Assembly: GCA_963789515.1 (NCBI GenBank) | Contig: CAWBKW010000010.1 | Location: forward strand, 1-21,229 | Source of the DNA: JBAXEO01 sp963789515 | Lineage (GTDB): Bacteria > Actinomycetota > Coriobacteriia > Anaerosomatales > JAAXUF01 | DNA: 21,229 nucleotides | Direction: 5' to 3' | In this document: one piece after another, positions 7,704 to 14,897 of the stretch | How positions within the stretch are numbered: the stretch's first letter is position 1 | Layout of the letters: each line of letters starts with the position of its first letter | Notes under the pieces: model-generated | What the model saw: the letters and a program-made list of their open reading frames with translations, nothing else | Database searches by the model: none | What the model was told of the DNA's origin: nothing | Translations under genes and position numbers: made by a program

Positions 7704-9031
7704 TAGAAGCCACCCTCTTCGTCGGCGAATTCGGATTCCATCTCGGTGAGCGCCTCGAGGCGCAGTGAGACCGCCCGACCGTGGGCCCACAGTCCTTCCT
7801 TACCGGCGATCTCGAGCACGGTGTCGGAGTCCCGCTCGAGCGCCTCGGCGCTGTACGAGAGCACGCTGGACTTCTTGACGAAGTCATCGACCGAGAGCGG
7901 GCTTGAGAACCGCGCGGTGCCCCCCGTGGGAAGGACGTGGTTGGGACCGGCGGCGTAGTCACCGACACTCTCGGGAGTCCAGGGGCCGAGGAAGATCGCT
8001 CCGGCGTTGCGGATGCCGCCCAGGAGCTCGAAGGGCTCGGACATGTGTACCTCGAGGTGCTCGGGAGCGATGAAGTTCGAGGCCGCCAGTGCGGACTCGA
8101 TGTCGGGGCACACGATGACCAGGCCGTTGTCTGACAGCGACCGCGCCGTGATGTCGCCGCGCGGCGACTCGGCGAGGAGCAGCTCGATCGCCTCATCGAC
8201 GAAGGCGGGCAGCTCGGGGTCGGTGGTGACCAGATACGTCGCGGCGCGCGGGTCGTGCTCGGCCTGGGCCATGAGGTCGATGGCGATGAAGGCCGGCACG
8301 GCACTCTCGTCCGCCAGGACGAGGACTTCGCTGGGACCCGCGAGCATGTCGATGCCGACGTCACCCATGACGAGCTTCTTGGCGGCGGTCACGTAGGCGT
8401 TCCCCGGACCGACGATCTTGTCGACGCGCGGTATCGAGTCGGTGCCGTATGCGAGCGCGGCCACCGCCTGAGCGCCGCCGACGCGGTAGATCTCGTCGAC
8501 ACCGACCTCGGCTGCCGCCGCGAGCGTGTAGGGGTTGACGGACCCGTCGGCTGCGGGCGGAACGACCATCACGATCTCGTCGACGCCGGCGACGATGGCG
8601 GGGATGGCGGTCATCAGGACACTCGACGGATACTTGGCCCGACCGCCAGGGACGTAGATGCCCGCGCGGCCGATGGGCGTGACCTTCTGCCCGAGGAAGA
8701 CGCCGCCCTCCTGGGTGGTGAACCACGACTGCGGCAGCTGCCGGCGGTGGAAGTCCTCGATCGCCTCGGCGGCGGCGGTCAGCGCGTCGAGGAACTCGGG
8801 CTCGACAGCGGCGACGGCGGCCTCGATCTCCTCGGGGGTGACACGGAACTCGGCGATCTCGGCCTTGTCGAGCGTGGCCGTGTACTCGCGAAGAGCCACG
8901 TCTCCGCGGGCGCGAACGTCATCGACGATGCGGGCGGCGACGCCCAGAACCTCGGCATCGACTCCCCCGCTTCGAGCGAGGTCGGCATCGGTCAGGCTCT
9001 GCCCCTGCGCTAGCACGATACGACGCATCAT
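7703..9031 (-). CDS. hisD: Histidinol dehydrogenase
   Basis: HisD (442 residues) oxidises L-histidinol to L-histidine in two NAD-dependent steps, ending the pathway. The catalytic pair Glu324/His325 is in FIAPEHLEV. The four zinc ligands can be placed by comparison with the E. coli enzyme: Gln256 and His259 in MAQAEHDPRA, Asp358 in SVGDYAAGPNH, and His417 in GLWAHGRAV. The segment YVPGGRAKYPSS (126-137) is also characteristic. It starts with two consecutive ATG codons; the first overlaps the hisG stop by four bases, so the exact start is uncertain by one residue. The end shares one base with the hisC start. Confidence 0.97.
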   Translation of the reverse strand: MMRRIVLAQGQSLTDADLARSGGVDAEVLGVAARIVDDVRARGDVALREYTATLDKAEIAEFRVTPEEIEAAVAAVEPEFLDALTAAAEAIEDFHRRQLPQSWFTTQEGGVFLGQKVTPIGRAGIYVPGGRAKYPSSVLMTAIPAIVAGVDEIVMVVPPAADGSVNPYTLAAAAEVGVDEIYRVGGAQAVAALAYGTDSIPRVDKIVGPGNAYVTAAKKLVMGDVGIDMLAGPSEVLVLADESAVPAFIAIDLMAQAEHDPRAATYLVTTDPELPAFVDEAIELLLAESPRGDITARSLSDNGLVIVCPDIESALAASNFIAPEHLEVHMSEPFELLGGIRNAGAIFLGPWTPESVGDYAAGPNHVLPTGGTARFSSPLSVDDFVKKSSVLSYSAEALERDSDTVLEIAGKEGLWAHGRAVSLRLEALTEMESEFADEEGGF

Positions 9032-9741
9032 GGCTGCATCGGGTCCTTTCCGGTCGGGACGGAGGGTGTCTCCGTCTCAGCTGATTCTAGCGACAGCGCC
9101 GCCAGCGTGTCAGCGAGCTCGAGCACGCGCGGGTCGGTCCGCACCGCAGCCGGGTTCCCTACGAAGCGCGCGGTGGAGTCGAGCACGTCACCGACGATCC
9201 GAAGGCGGTTCTGGCGAAGGGTGGTGCCGGTCGCGGTGATGTCGACGATCCAGTCGGCAAGCCCGATCAGCGGGGCAAGCTCGATGTTGCCGTGCAGCTT
9301 GACCATCTCGACCGCGATCCCCTCGCGCTCGAAGTACGCCGAGGCGATGTTGGGGTACTTCGTGGCCACGCGCACCACGCCGAGGTGCCGCGCGCGCTCG
9401 CGCACCTCGCCCTCGTCCCCTTCCGGTTCGGCGACCACGAACCGGCAGGCACCGAAACGAAGATCGACCAGCTCCACGCAGTCCAGACCGGCCTCGAGCA
9501 GGACGTCCTTGCCGGCGATCGCGCAGTCAGCACCGCCGTAGGCCGCGTAGATCGGGATGTCGGTCGTGCGGCCGATGATGTACTCGACCGTCGGCGTCCG
9601 CACGATCAGCTGACGTCCCGGCTCGGCGAGCCCTGTGGTATCGAGGCCGGCCCGCGTCAGCACGGCGACCGAGTCGGCGAACAGCGCGCCCTTGGGGATC
9701 GCGATGCGGAGCGGACGGCGTGTCGTCCCGAGGGCGGTCAC
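9028..9741 (-). CDS. hisG: ATP phosphoribosyltransferase catalytic subunit, short form
   Basis: HisG condenses ATP with PRPP, the committed and feedback-controlled step. At 237 residues this is the short form, which lacks the C-terminal regulatory domain and needs HisZ for activity and histidine inhibition. Family segments are RIAIPKGALF (12-21), the GGADCAIAGKD region (69-79) and the PRPP-binding loop DITATGTTLR (167-176). The C-terminal 25 residues after about 212 are low-complexity and not part of the fold. The GTG start overlaps the hisZ stop by four bases. Coupling hisG directly to hisZ fits their stoichiometric complex. Confidence 0.95.
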   Translation of the reverse strand: MTALGTTRRPLRIAIPKGALFADSVAVLTRAGLDTTGLAEPGRQLIVRTPTVEYIIGRTTDIPIYAAYGGADCAIAGKDVLLEAGLDCVELVDLRFGACRFVVAEPEGDEGEVRERARHLGVVRVATKYPNIASAYFEREGIAVEMVKLHGNIELAPLIGLADWIVDITATGTTLRQNRLRIVGDVLDSTARFVGNPAAVRTDPRVLELADTLAALSLESAETETPSVPTGKDPMQP

Positions 9742-10899
9742 GAGCGCTCACCGCCGGAGTCGATGGCCTCGAGAGCGCCGAGACGCTCAGCCTCGGCCGC
9801 AAGCTCGGCGCCCGACAGCGACGACAGCACGACCCGCTTGCCCGATGCCCTCAGCCGAGCCGCGGCACCCAGCGCGGCGGCCGGGTCACCGCCGACGACG
9901 GCGTCGAGCGGCGCGACCGGCACGTCGACGCCCTGTTCCACCAGCGCGATCATCACCCGCTCGAGCCCCAGCGCGAATCCGGCAGCCGGCAACGGTGAGT
10001 CGTAGGCGCCCGAGAACGCCGTCGTAGCGGCCTCCGCCGCCGAGCGGCAGCCCGAGGCCCGGGGCGAACGCCTCGGCCACGAGCCCCGTGTAGTAGTCGA
10101 ACGCCCGCATCACCGAGAAGTCGACGACCACGCGCTCCGACACGCCGGCGGCGACAAGCAGCTTCCAGGTGGCCGCCAGGTCATCGAGCGCGTCTTCGCA
10201 GGCGAGCCCAGCCGTGGCCGCTCGGCAGGCGTCGATCGCCTCGGCGCCTCCACGGATGCGCGGCACCGCCCGCAGCGCGGCCGCGACACGCTCGTCGCCC
10301 GAACCGCGAGCCAGGTCGTCGAGCCCCACGAGGTTGCGATTGTGGGCGGCCTCGAGCACGGCGCGGCCCCACGCGGCGTCGGCATCGGCAGCGGCGACCA
10401 ACGCGTGCAGGACCGCCACGGTGCCGACCCCGACGGTGAACTCGCGAATCCCCACGGCCTCCAGCCCCTCGACCATGACGGCGACAACTTCCGCGTCGGC
10501 CATGGGGCCGCCCTCGCCCACAAGTTCGACCCCGAGCTGGCTGAAACCCCGCATCTGACCGCGGAGCGACTCGTGCTCGCGGAAGACCTCGGCGGCGTAG
10601 CGAAAACGCAGCGGGCCGCGGTCACCGGGCATGCGGGAAGCGACGAGGCGCGCGATCGGCACGGTCATGTCCGGTCTCAGCGCGAGCAGCCGGCCGTCGG
10701 AGTCGACCAGTCGGAACGCGATGCCGTCGAGGTTGCCGGCCGCGGCCTCCAGCGACACCAGGTCCTCGACGATCGGCGTCTCCACCAGCTCGTAGCCCCA
10801 CGCCGAGCAGGTGTCGGCGAACCGCCGCGCCACAAGCTCGCGCTCGGCGGCCTCGGCCGGGAGCACGTCGCGGAATCCGCGGGCGGTGACAGGGCGCAT
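9738..10899 (-). CDS. hisZ: ATP phosphoribosyltransferase regulatory subunit, interrupted by a +1 frameshift
   Basis: HisZ is a histidyl-tRNA-synthetase-like protein without aminoacylation activity that forms a complex with short HisG and gives it histidine feedback. The N-terminal part (from ATG 10899) carries GFRDVLP, RPDMTVPIAR and the long motif-2-like run around FREHESLRGQMRGFSQLG; later FDYYTGLV and LPLGGGGRYDGVLG are present. At residue 297 (GGG codon, CCC at 10009-10011 on the plus strand) the family sequence jumps by one base into the next frame, AYDSPLPAAGFALGLERVM, and runs to the TGA at 9738. Removing one base gives a 386-residue protein of normal length. Without the repair the first frame runs on as arginine-rich nonsense to 9886. 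The flanking GTGA overlap with hisG is preserved and both parts look under selection, so a sequencing indel or very recent mutation is likeliest. It is the first gene of the operon. Confidence 0.9.
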
Positions 10900-10948
10900 G
10901 GCGTGAACCGGTCCTTTCGTGCGTTGTGTGTGATCGTCTGGCGCGACG

Positions 10949-10978
10949 GCACTCTATCACAGTAGAGTGATAGAGTGC
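10949..10978 (-). promoter_or_regulatory. Palindromic operator of the his operon, candidate HisR (YerC/TrpR-family) box
   Basis: GCACTCTATCAC (10949-10960) and GTGATAGAGTGC (10967-10978) are perfect 12-base inverted repeats around a 6-base centre. The element also contains three copies of the 7-mer TAGAGTG: one inverted (10950-10956) and two direct (10963-10969 and 10971-10977, eight bases apart). It lies in the 97-base gap between dnaE and hisZ and covers the spacer and -10 of the proposed promoter, the classic position for a repressor. TrpR-family proteins of the YerC type (called HisR) are known to bind palindromes upstream of his genes in Gram-positive bacteria, and such a gene is encoded at 14453-14767. 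The absence of a T-run argues against a terminator. Confidence 0.7.
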
Positions 10979-10980
10979 AA
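10951..10980 (-). promoter_or_regulatory. Probable promoter of hisZGDCBHAF
   Basis: On the minus strand TTGCAC (10980-10975) is followed after 18 bases by TAGAGT (10956-10951), which is preceded by TGA and so forms an extended -10 (TGnTAnAnT-like). Transcription would begin near 10944, giving a leader of only about 45 bases before the hisZ ATG, with AAAGGA about eleven bases before the start codon. A leader this short leaves no room for a T-box or an attenuator, so control is more likely at the overlapping operator. The boxes match the consensus only partly. Confidence 0.5.
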
Positions 10981-10996
10981 GGCGGCCGCGCCTCTC

Positions 10997-13900
10997 CTAG
11001 TTCTCGACGATGGAGTCGCCGCCGAAGAGCTCTATGAGCTCTGCGTGCAGTCCGTGTGCCTCGCGGTTCACCGTCTGTGGCATGCGGGCCACGATCGTGT
11101 TGCCGTCCTCGTCGAGGAGTTGCAGTTCAACGTAGTCGCGGCCGGGGTACTGCAGCAGGATCCGGACGAGCTTCTCCCTGCGGCCGTTGACCAACACACC
11201 CGCATCGGTCTGGATCGTGAGCTTCTCGGGAGGCTTTGAGAACGCAGTACCGTCGAACGGCTCGAACTCCGACACGATGAGCTTCTTGCCGCGGTCCGAG
11301 TCCTCGAGCTTGGCGCGCAGCCGCACCACCGCGTCGACCTTGACGACGTCGCGGCACTTCTCAAGCGTCTGGGGGAACAGCACCGCTTCGATCGAGCCGT
11401 CGAAGATCCTCCAGGGTCACGATCGCCATCATCGGGCCCTTCTTGGTCGGCTTGAGCGCAACGCTCGAGAGCATGCCCGCGAACCATCCGGTGGTGCCGT
11501 CCTTGAGCACTTCGACCGTGCCGAGCGAGAAGTCCGAGGCGCGGCGCACCTCGTCGGCGATCTCGCGCAGCGGGTGGTCCGAGACGTAGATGCCGAGCAT
11601 CTCCTTCTCGTAGGCGAGCTTCATCTTCTTGTCCCACTCGTCGCCGTCGGGCTCGGGGATCTCCACGGAGAAGCCGGAGTCCTCGGCACAGAGGTCGAAC
11701 ATCGAGACCTGCCCGGTGTCGACGTCCTTCGCCCGCTTGGCCGCGCTGTCCACACAGCTGTCCATCATGGAGAGCAGGTGCTTGCGGGTGTAGCCGGTCG
11801 AATCGAAGGCGCCGGCCTTGATGAGCGCCTCGAGCGTCTTCTTGTTGACCTGCCGGACGTCCACCCGCGCGCAGAAGTCATGGAGCGACGTGAAGCGCCC
11901 CCCTGCGTTGCGGGCCTTCACGATGAGATCGACGACTCCGGCACCGACTCCGCGGATGCCCTCGAGGCCGAAGCGGATGCCCTCGCCAGGGACCGGCGTG
12001 AAGTCCTTGCCCGACGAGTTCACGTCCGGCGGCAGCACCGTGTATCCCGCGCGGTTGCACTCGGCGACGTAGTGGACGATCTTGTCGGTCTTTCCGCTGT
12101 AGCTCGTGAGCACCGCGGCCATGTACTCGATCGGGTAGTGGGCCTTGAGGTAGGCGGTCTGCATGGTGATGACGCCGTAGGCCGCGGAGTGGCTCTTGTT
12201 GAAGGCGTACTCTGCGAACTTCTCGATGTCGGTCCACATGCGGTCGGGCAGCTTGGGGTCGTAGCCGCGCTCGATCGCACCTTCCACCCATGCGGCCTTG
12301 AGCGGCTCCAGGTCCTTGAGCTTCTTCTTGCCCATGGCCTTCCTGAGCTTGTCCGCCTTGGCCGCCGAGAAGCCGCTCATCTCCATGGAGATGCGCATGA
12401 CCTGCTCCTGGTAGACGATCGCCCCGTAGGTCTCCTCGAGGATGGGCTTGAGCCGGTCGTCGTAGTAGGTGACCGCCTTGTTGCCCCGCTTACGGTCGAC
12501 GAAGTCGTCGACCATGCCCGACTTGAGCGGTCCCGGCCGGTAGAGCGCCAGGATGGCCACGATGTCGCCGAAGGTCTCGGGCTTCATGCGCTTGAGCAGC
12601 TGCCGCATGCCGGCCGACTCGACCTGGAACACGCCGACCGTGTCCGCGCGCTGCAACAGGGCGAACGTGTCCGGATCGTCGAGCGGGAAGTCGTCGGGTA
12701 CCAGGTGGATGCCGTGCAGGCGCTCCACGTTCTCGACGGCCTTGGCGATGACGGTGAGCGTCCGCAGGCCCAGGAAGTCCATCTTGAGCAGCCCCATGAG
12801 CGCGACCGTGGGACCGTCGTACTGGGTGATGACGGCGCCGCCCTTGGTGTCGTACTTGACCGGCACGTGGAAGTGCAGCGGGTCTCGGCAGATGACGACG
12901 CCGGCGGCGTGGACGCCCTCGCCGCGCGTCATGCCCTCGATGGCGCTCGCAGCGTCGACGATGCGCTTGGTGTCGGGATTGGAGCCGTACTCGGCCGTGA
13001 ACTCGGTGCTCGCCTTCAGGGAAGATGCGATCGTGGCGTCGAGCTCGGCGCCGATCATCTTGCTGATCTTGTCGGGCACGCCGTACGGGTAGCCCATGAC
13101 GCGGCCGGCATCGCGCACCGCGGCGCGCGCCTTCATCTTGTTGAAGGTGATGATCTGGGCGACCTTGTCGGCACCGTACTTCTCACGCACGTACTCGATG
13201 ACCTCGAGGCGACGCTCGTCGTCGAAGTCCATGTCGATATCGGGCATCTCCGTGCGCTCGGGGTTGAGGAACCGCTCGAACAGCAGACCGTTGGAGATCG
13301 GGTCGAGCGCGGTGATGCCGAGCGAGTACGCGATGATCGAGCCCGCAGCCGAACCGCGGCCGGGGCCGACGCCGATGCCCTGCGCCTTGGCCCAGCGGGT
13401 GAAGTCCTCGACGATGAGGAAGTAGGCGGCGATGCCTTTGGGGCCGACCACCGCAAGCTCGGTGTCCAGACGCGTCATCGCTTCTTCGGGCACGGGGTCG
13501 CCGTAGCGCACCTTGAGACCCTCGATGCAGCGTTCACGCAGGTAGGACTCGGTGGTGTGAACCTCGGGCACCTCGAAGACGGGCAGGATGATGCGGTCGG
13601 TCTCGATCTCGACGTTGCACTTCTCGGCGATCGCCAGGGTGTTCGCGATGGCTTCGGGATAGTCACGGCCGATGGACTCGGCCATCTCCTCGGCGGACTT
13701 CATGTAGAACTCGTCGCACGAGAACTTCATCCTGCCGACCTGGTCGATGGTCGAGCCGGTGCCGATGCACAGCAGCAGGTCCTGCGTCTTGGCGTCCTCG
13801 CGCGTGAGGTAGTGGATGTCGTTGGTGGCCACGGTGGGCAGGCCGAGGTCGCCGGCGATCGTGGCGAGCTCGCGGTTGATCTGGGTCTGCGAGACGCCGT

Positions 13901-14441
13901 TGTTGGCGACGATCCCCTGCTCCTGCAGCTCGACGTAGAAGTCACCGGGGGCGAAGAGGTTCGAGTAGCGCTCGGCCCACACCCGGGCCTCCTCGGGCTG
14001 ACCGCGCTCGATGGACTTCGACAGGATGCCGCTCATGCACGCCGAGGTACCGATGAGCCCCTCGGAGTAGCGCTCGAGCAGCTCCATGTCGACCTGCGGC
14101 TTGTAGTAGAAGCCGTCGACCGCCGCGTCGGAGACGAGCGCCATCAGGTTGCGGTAGCCCTCGGTGGTCTTGGCGAGCAACAGCAGGTGGAAGAGGTTGG
14201 GCTTGCCGTCACGCTTGCCGCGCGTGTCGGGGGTGAAGTAGACCTCGCAGCCGATGATGGGCTTGATGCCCGCCTTGCGGGCCTGGGTGTAGAAGTCGAC
14301 CGCACCGTACATGTAGCCGTGGTCGGTGATCGCGAGCGCCGGCATCTCGAAGTCGACGGCCTGCCTGACCAGGTGTTTGACGCGCGCTGCACCGTCGAGC
14401 ATGGAGTACTCGGAGTGCGTGTGCAGGTGTACGAAGGACAT
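10997..14441 (-). CDS. dnaE: DNA polymerase III alpha subunit (DnaE1), interrupted by a +1 frameshift near the C-terminus
   Basis: DnaE is the replicative polymerase subunit. The ATG at 14441 begins MSFVHLHTHSEYSMLDG, the start of the PHP domain; the open frame extends further upstream only as a shadow of the regulator gene. The PHP domain (to about residue 280) keeps ITDHGYMYG, IGCEVYF and TNDIHYL. The palm carries PDIDMDF at 400-406, with catalytic Asp401 and Asp403 at the same numbers as in E. coli. Finger and tandem HhH segments follow. At Leu1013 (CTT, 11403-11405) the frame breaks. Family sequence resumes one base later as DGSIEAVLFPQTLEK, the OB fold, and runs to the TAG at 10997, for 1147 residues in total. 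Unshifted, the protein would stop at 1026 residues without the OB fold and tau-binding end. The break could be a sequencing indel or a recoding site; see findings. The gene follows the regulator gene by 11 bases. Confidence 0.93.
11399..11412 (-). promoter_or_regulatory. Candidate +1 recoding site in dnaE (prfB-like layout)
   Basis: Reading the minus strand, GGAGG (11412-11408) is followed by two bases, then CTT (11405-11403) in the dnaE frame, then CGA. Slipping one base forward on CTT makes the next codon GAC and restores the conserved reading LEDL-DGSIEAVLF. The E. coli prfB site has the same parts: an SD-like AGGGGG, three bases, CTT, then a stop and the GAC codon after the shift. Here there is no stop after CTT, only CGA, and GGAGGAT simply encodes the Glu-Asp of the common VTLED motif, so the resemblance may be accidental. 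Confidence 0.25.
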
Positions 14442-14452
14442 CGTCGGCGTCC

Positions 14453-14767
14453 CTACTCGGCCGGGGCGGACGTATCCGCGCCGCCGATGCGGCCGAGCAC
14501 GCGCGCGTAGCCGTCGGCACCGTAGTGGAGGGACTTGCTCACGCGGGAGATGGTGGTCGCCGAGGCGCCCGTGATCTCTTGGATGGCCGTGTAGTGTTCG
14601 CCCGCGGCAAGCATCCGGGCGACTTCGAGCCGCTGGGCCATGTCCTGGATCTCGCGGATGGTACACAAGTCGATGAGCAGCGCGTACGCCTCATCGGCAT
14701 CTTCAAGCGAGAGGAACGCGCGGATGAGATCGTCTACTTCGCGCGTGCGGACGCGAGCGTCTGACAT
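14453..14767 (-). CDS. hisR: YerC/TrpR-family transcriptional repressor, probable HisR
   Basis: A 104-residue helical protein of the Trp repressor superfamily. The family core runs from VDDLIRAFLSLED (11-23) through LCTIREIQDMAQRLEVARML (34-53) to the helix-turn-helix YTAIQEITGASATTISRVSKSL (59-80), with HYGADGYARVL after it. The ATG at 14767 has AGGGGG nine bases upstream and gives the family length; a further 23 open codons upstream lack homology. Relatives named HisR have been linked by comparative genomics to repression of histidine genes in Gram-positive bacteria, presumably with histidine as corepressor. The palindrome at 10949-10978 before hisZ is the obvious target. The gene is in an operon with dnaE (gap 11 bases). 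If not HisR, it could be another YerC-type regulator. The family assignment is firm; the target is inferred. Confidence 0.85.
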   Translation of the reverse strand: MSDARVRTREVDDLIRAFLSLEDADEAYALLIDLCTIREIQDMAQRLEVARMLAAGEHYTAIQEITGASATTISRVSKSLHYGADGYARVLGRIGGADTSAPAE

Positions 14768-14825
14768 TGGTGAGGGCCCCCTGAAAGCGACGTCGAAACC
14801 ACAAGATATGCGGTCAGAATAGCAC

Positions 14826-14840
14826 GCATGTCCCACATGC
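14826..14840. promoter_or_regulatory. Short palindrome upstream of the regulator gene
   Basis: GCATGT and ACATGC are perfect 6-base arms around a 3-base centre, 59-73 bases upstream of the hisR start and between it and the LexA-like box. A possible -10 (TATTCT on the minus strand, 14821-14816) lies just downstream, but I find no good -35. It does not resemble the palindrome before hisZ, so autoregulation by the same protein is not supported. It may be an operator for something else, or chance. Confidence 0.2.
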
Positions 14841-14856
14841 TGGGCCTGTGGATAGC

Positions 14857-14870
14857 CGAACGGTTGTTCG
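14857..14870. promoter_or_regulatory. LexA (SOS) box candidate upstream of hisR-dnaE
   Basis: CGAACGGTTGTTCG is a perfect inverted repeat CGAAC-N4-GTTCG and matches the Gram-positive LexA/DinR consensus CGAACRNRYGTTYG at all but one position. It is in the 130-base gap between the MFS gene and hisR, 90-103 bases upstream of the hisR start. The upstream position is where a promoter of the hisR-dnaE operon would lie, but I could not identify clear -35 and -10 hexamers overlapping it. Confidence 0.5.
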
Positions 14871-14897
14871 TTCGCGACGAGCGGCGCGGGCCCGCGG

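Noticed and set aside
9886..10040. Programmed frameshift in hisZ
   Set aside because: The site has no SD-like element at the right distance and no slippery codon comparable with CTT in dnaE. A simple extra base in the GGG run is the better explanation.
10949..10978. Palindrome read as a terminator for dnaE
   Set aside because: The stem is only moderately GC-rich, no T-run follows on the minus strand, and promoter elements overlap it. An operator fits better.
11187..14510. 1107-codon plus-strand ORF lying antisense to dnaE
   Set aside because: It mirrors dnaE codon phase in GC-rich DNA. The translation is low-complexity, rich in Arg, His, Asp, Val and Leu, with no recognisable domain, whereas the minus strand encodes an obvious DNA polymerase.
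14885..14896. CGCGGGCCCGCG palindrome just after the MFS stop, as a terminator
   Set aside because: It is a loop-less GC palindrome without a T-tract and cannot form a good terminator hairpin.
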